Assembly: GCA_029204225.1 (NCBI GenBank)
Contig: CM055097.1
Location: 64,284,152-64,348,151 of the forward strand
DNA: 64,000 bases
Source: Diphasiastrum complanatum
Taxonomy: Eukaryota; Streptophyta; Lycopodiopsida; Lycopodiales; Lycopodiaceae
Direction: 5' to 3'
Below the pieces are notes generated by a model that saw only the letters and a list, made by a program, of their open reading frames with translations, was not told the DNA's origin and did no database searches. The stretch's first letter is position 1, and each line of letters opens with the position of its first letter. This document shows, piece by piece, positions 32,771 to 47,100 of this stretch. A program made the translations under genes and the position numbers.

Positions 32771-34372
32771 GGTTTTTATGTTCTTTTAACAAACATTGCA
32801 GTATGAGTGGTTACAAAAGAAAATATTGAAACAACAACTTGTTTGCTCATCATTGGGGATAGCCCAACTCACCCATTTTCTTGACTCACACCCAATCCAT
32901 AATATGAATGCAACTACTAGAGCTAGCCCCCATTTGGGTAGGCATAGAATAAATTTTTCACAAAATAGATATGATTGGCTTTAGCTTCAAATTGCCTACA
33001 CCTTAATAGGATCTCAAACGTAATCTATATATTTTTTATTTCAAGAGTGCTTCAACTAGCCTCACTTAGGCTCGCTTGAACTATGGCCCTCATGATCGAA
33101 CCTAAAACCATTAAACTTCCCCATTGATTAATCTCCAATATAAGCTCCCAACAAACTATTCTTGATGTTTTTTAGGTGAAGTTTTTTGACTTGCTCTAAT
33201 TGTCACCTACTTCCAAGCTTGAATATAGACTATGTCTCCACAATAGGGAAACCAAAACCAAAATGTGATTTGAATATTGTTAATTATCGATGCAAAGATT
33301 CATATTTTAAAAGCAAAATCGGTATAAAAATGGGAATATCTTTAATGATAAAATCAATATGTAGATTGCTTTGTTATGCATGCCTTCAAATTTATTTTCC
33401 ATTTAGACACATTGATAGTCAGAAACAAAAAAAAATCTTTGCAAACAAGGTTGAATTTTACACTTTCCTTGTCACTTCGGTTGAAATCTTGTGATGCCAA
33501 TTCTCCCACGTCTCTTCTACATTCTCCTCTTTTTGAAATTCAAAAGGGTTTAAGAAGTGATGAATACGTGCTTAATCCATTAATTATATATAGGTATTAC
33601 AGATAGTCTTTCTGGGATGTCTTCACAAAATAGTTATAATTGCAATTAAATCAATATGTGAATGTATTTAACAAACAAGGAACTATACTAGTAGCTTAAA
33701 CTAGAGATATTTATTTAATTATCAATGTCCTTTAACTTTTAAGTAGATCACATACTTCATAAGATAAAGCTACATTCATATTACTGGTTATTCAAAAAAG
33801 CAAATGTGATGTTTAAGCTCTAGGCTTAAGGAACTTCCAAACATAATAAAATTTGCAGCATTCTCATATCGATCATCATTGGAAATGCATGAGAGAAATA
33901 GCACAATTTGATGGTCTTTGGGCAACAAAAGTTGGAGAGAAGAGGCATGACAATGTGTTGCAGAACTAAGAACTTGGCTATCGAGTCTACAAATGATGAG
34001 TATGTGAGCATGCCATTTGAAGTGGTGTTGTATAGCTTAATGGCTAAGTTTTTGCGATATAAAATTTCTAACTAGCTATTGTTGGATGGGGCGCTGCAAA
34101 GGTGGGTGAAGAAAGCCGTGGGTGGAATTCTTTCTAAACTCGGTGATGGCTAGCATATTTGTAAATAGTTGAAAAAAAGACAACCAAAGAACTAAAAAGA
34201 TTACAATGGTTTATTTCAATGCTCAAATTCACCTAAGACTAGGATATCATCTTCACAAAAATCCAAGAGATATTGCCTCAGTTTAAACACAAGAAGACTG
34301 TGACAACATCAACAATTGAAGTATTGATTATGATATCCATGCCCTCTGAGAGGCATGGTCCAAATTACCTCT
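32771..34372. other. no recognisable gene
   Basis: AT-rich; short open frames (32796-32984, 33186-33494, 33376-33606) carry no recognisable domain. Confidence 0.45.
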
Positions 34373-34569
34373 ATCATGGCGGTGCCTTCCTTGGAGTTTG
34401 TGGCAATTGACAACTAACTGGGCACATGAGCCAGCCTTTTGTAGATAGCCACTCAATGATTGACAACCTCCATCATAGCGTTGCTTTGAAGTTTGTGGCA
34501 GTTGACAACTAACTGGGCACATGAGCCAGCCTTTTGTAGATAGCCACTCACTGATTGACAACCTTCCAG
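34373..34569. repeat. tandem duplication, about 95 bp, two copies
   Basis: Two copies around TTGACAACTAACTGGGCACA (starting near 34407 and 34502) are about 95% identical in the second half and more diverged at the start. Confidence 0.9.
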
Positions 34570-35546
34570 TGGACGATCCATCCAAGAACATGATGTCAAA
34601 TTTTGATCGCGTAAAAAATGTTGAATTTCACACGTGTGGATTGTCCACTACATGTACTTGTGATCTCCTAAGGTGTGTAGATGCACCAAGATCAAGACTA
34701 GATTGAGATTCAAGATCTATCTTTGATTCTATGGCAAAAACACACTACTACATGCATTCAATCACTTCCAACTCTCACTCACATGTGTGGGAAGTGTTCC
34801 AAAAGTATTCTAAGTAAAATAAAGCTGCTCTCCTCGGGTAGAGAGAGAAAAACCATCATGATCTCTCGGGTAGAGAGAGAAAGCTAGAAATTCAATGACA
34901 CTCAAAATCCACTCAATCTCAAAATCAATTAGATCCAAAAGGAGGAGTACAATGATACTAATAGATTCATGAGCTACCACTATGCTTAACTATGATTGGA
35001 TCACAGTTTGCCACCTCTTAATCCTATTGGACCATTGATCCATGCACCTCTAAATTCTATTGGACTATATTCAAGCACACCTCAATTTTCTATTGGACCT
35101 CACAAGGTTCCACCTCTAAATCCTATTGGACCTCTTGAGCTTCATCAAACAAAAGCATGACACCTGTCTACACTCTAATTGGCACAAGTTTGGCTCTATT
35201 TTGGCTCAATAGTGGCATTACAAGTGGAAATGGATAATTTGCCATCTATGCCAAATTTGACCCTATCAACATCCTACACCTAAATGCTTGACTATGAAAT
35301 TCTATGAGACCCCTATATCAAACATTTTGATTTACTCTACAATTCTAGAACCACACGTGGGAACATCCTCCACACATGTGATATTCACTTACAAACTTCT
35401 ATCATAAAAAATACTAAGCTAGATTTTTGCCAATTTCTCACAAAAAAGTCATGTAAGACAATTTTGCTAAGGTTTTTAAAGTGATGAAAAAGCCTTGATC
35501 TGGATCATGTAGGCCATAAAAGTTTCACACTAGAGCTCGCCCCTCA
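34570..35546. other. upstream of the RING gene; short repeats only
   Basis: It contains two copies of CGGGTAGAGAGAGAAA (near 34836 and 34868) and four imperfect copies of a CACCTCTAAATCCTATTGG unit (35010-35140). No gene was recognised. The 3' part should include the promoter of the RING gene, but no TATA box can be assigned with confidence. Confidence 0.5.
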
Positions 35547-36499
35547 ATGGTGGCTGCCGACTGGTGGCCGCCGACAGGAGGTGAAGCGTTGTGGCGACAG
35601 ACAGGATGCTTTAGAGCTCCCCTTTTATCTTTTCTCCATTGCTACTTTCTTTGTCGATGCTGCTTCTTCTTCTTCTTTTTGCTGCGTCGCCTGCACTTCT
35701 TCGCCGATCTGAGGCGATCGTTCTTGGCTGGAAGAACTGGCAGTGGAATTCCGTTGCCAAGAGGTGGATCTGAGATCATGCAGAGGAGGGTGAATCAGTT
35801 TTGGCGGTAGCAAACACTGCAGATCTTTTGTATGCTGGCTTGCAGGTAAAATACACCATTCCTTGTGGAACATCCGTATCCAGTTTATGCGAAAGGGCTT
35901 CTCAGAGCAGCAATCTACGCAGCCGGAAGCACTTTCCTGGTCTATGTATGAAGGAATCTCTTAGAAGGGACTGGAAGCCGAAAATAAAGTAGGCGAATTG
36001 TTAGGTGCTTTAGGAGGTTGCGTAAACGGGGATAAAGTTGTTAATTGGGAAAGCATAAAGCTAAAGTTCTGTGCTTTCAGAGGAGTGCATAAGTTGTTTT
36101 GCTTCATGCGGTGAATACCTTAGGTGAAGTTTAAAGCCTAGTGAGGCGGGTTGAGAAATTCACAAAAGATATTAGTTCTTTGGTCGTTGAACGTAAAGAA
36201 TGTGATGGTTTTTGAGCTATGAATTTGAGATCTGTATATCTTAGTGAAAGGCCTCAAGCTTGATTGAACAGGAGCTTTAGATGTGACTTTATACGTCAGT
36301 ATCAAGTGGTTTTTTGGCTTTGGAAAAAATTGACCTAATTGTTGTGAAAGAGCAAGTTCTGTAACAGACCATGTGGAGGAATGATGTTGGAGACTCAGTG
36401 CAGCTATTAATTGGAAATTTGTGAAAGTTTGGACATTAGAGCTTCCTAAGCTCTCCGTCAAAATTGTAGATTGAAAGTTTGTGCATGCTTGAGCTGATC
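35547..36499 (+). other. probable 5' leader of the RING gene
   Basis: This is higher in GC than the flanks, with a CTTCTTCTTCTTC pyrimidine stretch (about 35665-35680) of the kind common in plant 5' leaders. Short frames start here (35547, 35801) but none joins the RING frame. A leader intron (GT near 35847) is possible. Confidence 0.35.
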
Positions 36500-36659
36500 A
36501 TGGCTGACTCAGGGCTTGTAATGTCAAAGTCCCCCGAAAAGCAGGCATCATTGTTCTCCTTTCCAGGATCAGTATCTTGCTCTGTATGCTTGGAACTTAT
36601 TACAGATGCGGGGGAGCGATCTTTTGCCAAACTTAAATGTGGCCACCATTTTCATCTTG
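36500..36659 (+). CDS. RING gene exon 1 (first half of RING)
   Basis: It encodes residues 1-53 and one extra base. [19 protein letters not shown] and KCGHHFHL supply the first five zinc ligands. The donor is G/GTATTA at 36660. The split falls inside the codon for Asp54, between the ligands H52 and C55. Confidence 0.8.
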
Positions 36660-39600
36660 GTATTAATTTCACTCTTTCCTCAATCTGAAGTGTTTTTTCA
36701 ACCATTTAGTTGTATTTTCCGAATTTTTTTGCTGTTCAAGGTGCACACTGCACAGGTAGGAAGTTCAGCATTTTTTCGGTGATTGACTTAGTATATCATT
36801 TCTTGCTTCTCTCTTCTTGTTTACTATTTCTTTTCAATGGAACAAAAAACTTTGTTATGCCCTCAGAAATTTTACATGAGCGAGAATATTGTTGTTTTTT
36901 CCTGATTTGAGTATTGTACGTGACAGATCATATATATCCATTGATATATAGAGAGTCAAAAACGCAAAAATAATGTGAAATCGATTAATTCTAAGTGCTA
37001 TAAACTCAATCACAGGCAAGGGATTACATAAAGCACAAATAGACAACAAAAGATGAATCACATAGCAAAGATCCATGCAGCCTGTTGGTTCGCAGGCCTT
37101 GTGATGCAATTGTCTAGAACGATTGAAAAAGAATGTGATTAAAAAAATAATAAGTGCGCCTGTGAAATACTGTCAAATAGTCCCAAATGCCCTAATGTAG
37201 TTATATTTGCACAGTGCCAATCATGTCCAGTAGATCTGGATTGGCCATCATGGATTCTCTAGATGTACTAAGGAAGAAGGTGTAGATTGCCATGTTTACT
37301 TTAAGATTAGATCAAGAGGCTTTCTTTCCTTTCTATATATTGACATTTCTCCATATTGTCAATGGCATACCAATTCACATTCTTCTGGCTACTTGCGTTT
37401 CTCCTTTCTCTTATTTCTAGCTTTACAGAATTTGCTCGTGAAACTTGCACTATCGATCATGCTTGTGATGTTGACTTTAATATGCATTCAAAAGATATGT
37501 TAGGCTTATAACTCCACATTAGTAGGATTACAGGAGGAGACTTGGAAGGCCATTATCCTTGTGAGAAGCTTATGTTTCTGAGCCTCTTTAAATTGTGCAG
37601 AATGGTAGGTGGGCCAAAATTGCTAAGTACGAATGATTTTGTGATGGGTCATTGTTTACACGTAGCTCTTAGGCTTGGAAGCGAGTTGATTTGTCTATTA
37701 CGGGTTACTACCCTTTCTATAGCGGTAGGACAAGATCTTAGTCTTGCATGTTAGTAAAATCAATGTCCACATTGCACGAGTAGGTCGTATTCCATTGTGA
37801 ACCTACGTGCCTCCACCCGTGCTCAGAGGTAGCACATGCAACCATCATTTGATCATACATGCTATCCATGTGAATCTAGTTGTCACGCAATCCGCATGCG
37901 ACTGCACAAGTCACAGTTGTTATGCATGTGACTGATGCATGGGATGATGCATGTGACTAAAGGTAACATGCATGCGATTCTGAATGGTTGGCATGTATCT
38001 AGGAATGGTCGAAAGTGATCATCATATTCTTCTTGCTCTTGAATCAATAAATACTGTGTTTTTGGGGCTGATTTTGTGTGAAGAGGGCTTAATACGATAC
38101 CCATTGTGGATTCTCTATGAATGTTCGATGTGCTGCAAATTATGGTGGCCTAGAGCATGGAAAAACACAATTCTAGACACCAAAGTTTAGCGGAAGCTTG
38201 AGGATCTTGGATCTTATAAGCCCACAAGTTGCCTCGTGGCTTAAAAGACCTCATGCAACAACATGCATTGACATGCAAGAACGTTTAAGCAACATGCAAG
38301 CTCATGCAACAACATGCAATGACTTGCACTGAATGTATAAGGAACATGCAAGCTCATGCAACAACATGCAAGAGCAAGCACTGACCATGCATTGGAAAAA
38401 TCAGATTCAGATTGACTTCTAATTGCTTCTACTCATAAGGAATGACAGAGCCTATGCATTAGAAATCTTGTGCAATTGATTTTATTCAATTCTGACAATC
38501 CACTGAGGAGAAATGAAGGAACAAGCAAATCAGATCCAGCGCCCAATCAGATCTGAATGATGGCTGTTCTGGTCATGGAAACACTTTGATAGAAGCTAGA
38601 AAGCATAGGAATTGTAGCGCCCTCCTCCAAGGATCAGTATGCAACTGTCCTCATCAAAATCTGATGAGAGGAGAGGGAGAAACATGTAGAAGATCAGATC
38701 TGTCCTCATCAAAATCTGATGAGAGGAGAGGGAGAAACATGTAGAAGATCAGATCAGATCCAACGGCGACCTCCTACAAGTATTCAGATCAAGGAGACAA
38801 TGAAAAATGATGAAGATGGAAGATGATTCCATTCAACACACTCTCCAACTCGTGGAGACTATTAAATAGAATTTGAGTATGTACAATCACTGGCATGCAA
38901 TTGCCAAGTGTCGGAATACTCATGCATGCTAAGCTAGGTGGCAAACTAACTTGTTCCCCCCATGCACATGTGCATGGGGGGGCTACCAAACTCAAGTGGG
39001 TATGTGGCATCATCATGCAAGAAGGCCCTCCACGAGTTTGGTGCTAAAATTTTTTGCCTAAGTTTACTTGGGCCTTCAAAACTTTGGCCCCAAATGAAAC
39101 CATGTGCTATGTTTTATTTATTTAACTAGGTTTATATTTCAACACGATGAATGTGTACTGGTTATATCACTTTTGATTGGCGAAATTAAATCTGCAAAGA
39201 TATGTTTGGTTTTGATGTTCCAAATGGCAGGAACTTCGATTGTATATAACTATGGAGTTGAAAACAACTTGCTATAGGAAATTTAAATACTTGCAACAAA
39301 ATTTGTAATATTATATCAGTTATGGACTGAACACCATCGGAATTATAACAATAATGCTAATCTCACTATCATATCCTTGAAATTTCATTTTACTGCAAGT
39401 TGCATTCTTTGACATTTATGATTGTTGACTCATGAGTTTTTGTCACATAGGTCTATCTATTGTCATGTAATTGGAGGTTGGTTTGGTTTTCATTGATGTG
39501 CGTCTTTGAGACTTCACCAGCAGAGACTGACTTTTTTTCTATCAACTACGCTTTTCAAAAAAAGTTAATTTTCTTCTTAATTCCACGTTGTGTCTTTATG

Positions 39601-41039
39601 CTCTTATTAAGTTACACGACCTCAACCATGACTATGTTTGCATCATCGCACTTTCAAGGGATTTGTTTATTTCTTCACTACCCGTTAAGGGCTTCTATAT
39701 CATCAGTTGCGATTGCATGTTGCAGATTGTATAGGATCTGCTTTCAATGCTAAGGGGTCAATGCAATGCCCAAACTGTCGTTGTGTTGAAGAGGGTCAAT
39801 GGCACTTCAAAAATGGTTGTCACAGTTTTGAAGACTATGTGGTTGATGGCTTATCTTATGAAGATGACTTTGAAGTTTATGCTGGCATAGCTGATCTCTT
39901 TCACCCCCCTGAAGAGTTGGTAAGCTTTCTCTAAATAGATTAGTTGAGCAGTGTATATATGGCTAGTTCTTCAATTTCTGTTTGCCTCTGTTAAGCTATT
40001 AGGCTTTCCAGTTGCTACCTCATATTTGTAGGAGTTATGGTGTTTTGATTAATTGGAGCTTCCTTGCAGACTTGTGATCTTAGGAGTTAGAGTTTCTTTG
40101 AGAGATGCATACCAGATTTTTTCTGTCTGAATTTCTGGAGATTCAATTTTTTTGGTCTCAAAAGATGAGCTGCACCAAGAAGATTTGACCTGATTATGTC
40201 TTTGATTTTTTTCTTTTCATATCTAACTATCTCCATGGAGGCTGCACTTTTCTTCAACCTGCTATTTGCTTATGAGACCGGTTAATAAGCATGGAACTTT
40301 GAGTAACAACAAACCAAGTATTTCCAGTAAGCTTGCTGTACAATGCTAGCTTCCACTTTGGCTGTGTCCCCTTTGCCTATAGAAGTTATAGATGTTTAAC
40401 ACTCCTTTCCTAACCAGGATTAAGCTAGTGTACATATGTTTAACCACCCTTTGCCTTCGGAGAAGTTACAGATGTTTAACACTCCTTTCCTAACCAGGAT
40501 TAAGCTAGTGTGCATATGTTCAATCATGCGTCGTGCGATTTGAACTGTCTGACTTGCGGAAATCACTAAATATGAGTGTGGTTGTCTTTGCAAAATTTCT
40601 ACGATCCACACATTTGAAGTTGATGCCTCAATACTCATTTGGGCTTATCAAGGTTTGAGCTACAGGTTCTTTTATTGAGCTGTAATACGAATGTGTTTTT
40701 CAATTTGAATTGGCCTAATATTTCATATAAAATCAAATTAACACCAAGAAGTAGCTTGCATCAGTGCAATGTTCCACTAGTTAGGGTTGAATGTTTAGAG
40801 CGGTTCTTTCATATTTGCCCATATACATCGAAAACTCTAGTCTTAGTTCACATTCTCTTGTTGGAAATATCAATGTGTAATGCCGACTTTATTGGCTATA
40901 ATAAGTGTTCATCAATTTCATGTTTGATAAGTTAATATATAAACCAACGTCCGTCATAAGAGTCTAAGTTAGTACAGTAGCTCCTACCCATACGTACAAG
41001 GACTTGTGTAGTGTAGGATCAGATGTGAGGAGGCACTAA

Positions 41040-41107
<68 letters not shown>

Positions 41108-44100
41108 GTCGTCATTCCACTACGAGTTGAGGCTATTTTCAGGTTGATCACATACATCCAGAGAGAGATGAGTCTTCCGGTTTCACGTTATCCACACATT
41201 GCTTTTCTCAGCAGCTTCATTTTCAGGGTCATCAACTATCATGGTACTCCCAGGCTTCTCGTCTTCTACGCATATATGGCATTGACATTTCTGATCTTCC
41301 AGTGGATTCTCATCAATATATCAGGGGGGTTATTTATCGTGCATAATCTTGAGTGACTTTGCAGGGGCCCTTGGGGGTCAAACTGGACTTCTGCGCCCCC
41401 CACCCACACATGCGCATGCGCCCACGATGTCGCCATCATTGCCCGGTTAGGAATTAATGTTTATTTGATTACCCCTTAATGATAGTTTGGCCATATCTGC
41501 GTGCTATAATAGGGGCTATTACTATTTATAGTAAATTCGTTTTTTATTGCTTATGCATGCAGGTGAACGCACTACTACGAGATTAGGATCTATTTTATAC
41601 TTAGAAATCCACTTTGGGTCTTTACCCAATATAGGTAGTAATTTTAGCAATTAGCTTGATGCTTTTAGCTTTGCACATAGATTAGAGAAAGTATATATGT
41701 AGGCTGGCGCCCCACCACAAGATTATTCCAGTATGGTAGGACTAGTAACTCCATCTAGAATTTGTATGACAAATTCTGACATGATATCAGAGCAAGCTTT
41801 TTGTTGAGAGAGAGATTGCTTTTGCAGGGTTGCAAGAAGTAGATTGGAGGAGTGGATCACTGGTTGTAGCTGCGTGTTGGATTGCTGGTTGCATGTTCAT
41901 CGCTGTGGAATCAAAGAGATTGTTTCAGACTTGCTCGCTGCCACATAAATTGCTCAGATCTGATCGCTGGTGGAACTGCAGATCTGAATTTTTCTGACCT
42001 GAATCTGATGTGGTTGGATCACTGTACCTACAGACTTACTACTTGTTGGATTGCTGCAGAACCAGAATTTTTTGCATGTCAATCGCTGGTTGCAGGGATT
42101 GTTTTCTGATTTCAGGATTCTTGAAGCACTTTTGTTTCTGATTACAGATCGCTGAAAGTAGTTTACAGGAAACAGGTTCATTACTGGAAACAGGCAGATC
42201 ATTGGTGATAATTTTTGGAAAACAGGCAGATCACTGAAGAAGTTTGCTAGAAACAAACTGTTCGCTGGAAACAGATCAGATCATAGCTGTTTTCAGAACT
42301 TTGCAGAGGTTTTGGTTACTGATTTTTGAAGGAAATCTTAATTGAGTTTGAAGAGATACTGATTGCTGAAAAATCAGGCTATAAAAATCAGTACAATGGC
42401 AGGCTTGAATGATGCTGTATTGCCGAAGTCTAGCAAGCTAGATGGAACGAACTACAATATATGGAAGTTCAAGATGCAAAATATTCTCCAGGATCAAGAA
42501 TATTGGGAGATCATCACAGGTGTCGAGGTACCTCCTAATACTGACAGGGAGTTGTGGGAGTATCAGAGACATAGAAGAAAAGCTCATCATATCATTAACT
42601 TGTCCGTTGTTAGAGATATGATTATTCCTCACATGAGAGATGTTGTTGGACCCAAGGAGACTTGGGATATACTAAAGAACTTGTATGAGACGGTGAATCA
42701 GTCACGAATCTTTTTCTTGACTAATAAGCTACACACATTGAAGATGGGTACAGGCGAATCAGTAACAAATTACTTTACTCGGGTGAAAGATTTGAGATGA
42801 CAACTTATTGTGGTTGGAGAAAGTATTCAAGATTCAGTATTGGTATCCATTGTGCTTAATAGTCTACCTTTGGCTTATCAGAATTTGTGATGATGCTATG
42901 GTTACGGGAGAAGATGCCTTCTTTCGATGAGCTGAATGCTATATTACTACTGGAAGAAATAAGACAAAATAGGGACGATTTCAAGGGAGAGGCATTCCTA
43001 GCTAAGAAACAAGAGTAAAGTTCCATGAAGGGTGGCAAAGGGAAGAAGAAGAAGAAGAAGAAGCATGATACGGAGGAAAATCAATCGAATCGATCAATCG
43101 ATCAGAATATGGAAAGAAAGTAGTTTGAAAGGGAAACTGTTTTGTTTGTGGGGCATTATAGGAGTGCTGACACAACAAGTTCAAGAAAAAGCAGGATGGG
43201 AATTTTGCTGAAGAAGAAGCATTTAATGCAAAATTGAGTGCTTTGGATCTTGAAGACTATGAGTTTTTTTCGGCATCGACATCTTCTGGTGGTAGCTTCT
43301 CGAAGGAAGAACATTGTTGGTTTATTGATTCAGGAGCTTCGAAGCATATGACGCCTAGACGGGACTGGCTATCTAATTTTCAAAAATTAGATGATGGGTC
43401 AAATGTGAAGTTGGGAGATAACTACACTTGTAATATAAAAGGAGTTGGAAAAGTATAGGTTCCAACTACCTTCAGGGAAGATTGGACACCTAAAGGACAT
43501 GCTATATATACCAGGAATCAAGAAAAAATCACAATCAATATCGGCTATTGCGAAGAGCGATGTCTCATCAAGAGGAAGGATAATGAAGTAGTAACTAAGG
43601 GCATACTTGCAGGACAGTTGTACAAACTTCAGGCTCAGGTGGTGGATCATCATGCAAGTGTTGTGGATATTGGATCAGTGAGTAAGTTATGGCACGAAAG
43701 GTTTGGACATCTCAATTACAAAAGTCTAAAAGTCTTGAGGAAATACAACTGTCCTGCAAGTATATGCCCTCAAGGGGTGAGAAATGTTCTAGAACTTGTT
43801 CATACATATTTGTGTGGTCCTATGAGGACTCAGTCTTATGGAGGAGCAAGTTACTTCATGGTGTTTGTGGATGACTATTCTAGGAAGACATGGATATATC
43901 TTCTCAAGAATAAGGGTGAAGCGTTCAAGTATTTCACATGGTTTAAGACAAGTGAAGAAAGAAACAGATAGACAAATCAAGATACTCCGGTTGGACAAAG
44001 GGGGAGAGTATATTTATACGGAATTTTAGGTGTTTTGCAAGGATCATGGTTTAAAGAGACAATCTGCAAACACGGACATGCCTCAACAAAATGGAGTTGC

Positions 44101-47100
44101 GGAAAGAAAGAACTTGTCTATAGTGGAAACTGCGAGGAGTATGCTCAAGAGTAAAAATCTTCCAAATATGTTTTGAGGTGAAGCAGTTAAGACGACGGTT
44201 TATCTTTTGAATCGAAGTCCTACAAAGGTTGTAGAGGATCGGACTCCAAAGGAAGCTTACACGGTCGGAAGCCAGATGTAAGTCATTTGAGAGTGTTTGG
44301 TAGTATTGCTTATGCTCACATACCTAAGATTTCCAAGAGCAAATTGGATTCTAAGGCGACCAAGTGTTTATTCCTTGGATATGATAGTTAAGAGAAAAAG
44401 TCATCATAAGTAGGGATGTAATCTTTGATGAGGAGGCAACTCATAAAGATACATAGATACCTTATAATAGGGATCAAGATGGAGGAATCCCTATATTGTG
44501 TGACGAGTTATTACAAGAGCCCTGAATCAACACATGTATCGCCTACGCCGATCCAAGTACCTAGAGTGACCTTCATTGAGAAAGGAAAAAAGAAGGAGAG
44601 ATCAAGTATATGGGATACTTATTCACCTCCTACTTCACCAGGTAGGAATCATCCTACATCAGAAGCTAGAAGATTGCCTAGATTATACTATTAAACTATC
44701 AAGGATAGTGTCATTATGGATCAAGGATAGTACGCATGGAACTAGGAGATCGACTAGGCTTGCAAAGCAACATGAAGATCTGGATTGACAAGAGGATCAA
44801 CAGGAAGATCATCATGAAGATCAAGATCGACATGAAGATCATCACGAAGATGAGGATGTACATTTTGCATATGGCCACAATATTGGAAACCAAGGATCCA
44901 TCTATTTCAGAGAGGCTGAAAAAGAGGATATTTGGAGGAAAGCTATGGATGAGGAGTATTGGAGACTTGTTCGGTTCTTGCACTGTTGGAGAGCTATTGG
45001 CAAGGGGAGTAGGATGATCCAAAAACTTTCTAAATCTGGCTAAGTTTTGGGGAGTCTTTCTGGAGGAGCTTACACAAAAGTAGGGCGCACTTTCTGTAGG
45101 GGCTTCTGGTTTCTGTTCCAGTGGGGCCTAGTGCTTGTGCTAGTGAGGCCATACCAAGTGGCAAAGACAAAAGCAGGAGCTGAAGGGTTGCCTTGAAGTG
45201 GCTACATACCCTAGTTTGGGGTCAAACCCTAGTTGCTGGAAGTTGTTTATGATCTGATCTTTTTCAGGTTGAGCTTCTGTTTGAGCACAAATTATAGCAT
45301 GGCTAGTCTTGGGGAGAGTTTGCTGGGTGAATCCAACAAACTGGATGGCACAAACTACAGAGTGTGGAAGTTCAAGATGACTAATACCTTGATGGACAAG
45401 AATTGCTGGGAGGTGATGGTAGGTACAGAGCCTGTACCAACATCTGATCCTGAATTGAAGGAATACATGAACAGGAGACAGAAGGCTCATAGGATAATCA
45501 ATCTTTCTGTCAAGGACAATATTATTCCTCACATTTGCAATGCAAGGGATGTAGCGGATGCTTGGACTATTCTGAAGTCTATGTTCGAAACAGTGGATTC
45601 AGCCAAGCTGGTGTATTTGCAAAACAGGTTACATACTCTCAAGATGGAAGCAGGTGCAACAATTGGTGATCATATTGCAAAGGTCAAGGACCTAATGGAC
45701 CAGCTCGCTTTAGTTGGAGAGAAAGTAAGTGACAAGAGTATTGTCCCCATAGTTTTGAATAACTTGTCATTCAACTATCAAGACTATGTGATGTCCCTTT
45801 CTGCTAGGGAGAAACTCCCAACCTTTGGGGAGTTATGTGGTCTTCTTTTACAGGAGGAGATGAGAAGGAAGAATCTTTTTGAAAGGGAAGATAATCCAGA
45901 GCTTGCATTTGCTTCTAAGAAGAAGCAAAACTTTCAGAAGAAAGGCAAAGGCAAAAAGAAGAACTCAAAGCAAAGCTTGGAGCAGCAGGTGTCCAAGTTA
46001 CAGGTTGGAGAGGAGTCAAGCACAAATTCCTCATCTACACCCAAGAGGAAGGGCAACTGCAACTATTGTGGCAAGTATGGGCATTTTGCTTTTGAATGCA
46101 GGAAGAAGCAAAGTGATCAGACGAAGGAAAAGAACCAGCAGGGTCACTTTGTTGACAAAGTTGCAGAGGAGGAACAATCTGGTGGGCTTGAACTATTCAC
46201 CGCAGCCCTATCATCTGAATCCACATTTGGTGGATGGTACATTGATTCTGGAGCCTCAAAGCACATGACACCTCATAGAGATTGGTTCAACACCTATGAG
46301 GAGACAGGAGATGGTCAGCATGTATGCCTTGGAGATAATTCTACACGTATGGTGAGGGGCAAAGGCACAGTTGCAGTACAACTGTCATCAGGTGAGGTGA
46401 AGGAAATCAAGAGTGTGTTGCATGTACCAGGGTTGGCTAAGAACTTGCTATCTGTTGGTGCCATTACCAAACAGAATCTGGTGGTAGAGTTTGACGAATC
46501 TACATATGCAAGAAGGAGGTCTTTACAAGCTTTACACAACCATTCCTAGCCAAGAGGCCTTGTCAGCAGGGGATACTAATCGGGACAAGCTTTGGCACGA
46601 GAGATATGGTCATTTGAGCTATAAAAGTTTGCAAGTTTGAACAAGCACAACATGGTAGTAGATCTTCCTAGCATTAAGTCTTCTTCAGGTACATGTGAGA
46701 CTTGTGCACTAGGAAAGCAACAAAGGAAAAAGTTTCCAAAGGAAAAAGCTACTAGGGCCAAGGAAATTCTTGAGCTTGTGCATTCAGATTTATGCGGTCC
46801 CATGCAGGTCAAATCAACAAGGGGACATACTATCTCATGACCTTTGTAGATGATTTCTCACGGAAGGTATGGGTCTATTTTCTGAAGCTGAAATCTGAAG
46901 CGTTCAAATACTTCAAACAGTGGAAAGCTATGGTGGAAAACCACACGGGGAAGAGGTTAAAGACTCTCAGGTCAGATAAGGGTGGTGAGTATAGTTCTGA
47001 TGAGTTCAAAGATCTTTGAAAAGCATGTGGGATAAAGAGACACTTTACTGCTCCACATACACCGCAACAAAACGGTGTGGCTGAGCGGAAAAACAGGTCT

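Larger units (their letters stand above)
36660..39725 (+). other. RING gene intron 1
   Basis: 3066 bases. It holds CATGCAA-rich tandem repeats, a perfect 55-bp tandem duplication and a 26-bp palindrome (listed separately), but no recognised transposon protein. A few open frames, such as 39460-39753, overlap the acceptor and are not separate genes. Confidence 0.6.

Noticed and set aside
34023-34060. TATAGCTTAATGGCTAAG as a tRNA A box
   Set aside because: No B box or closing stem follows at tRNA spacing.
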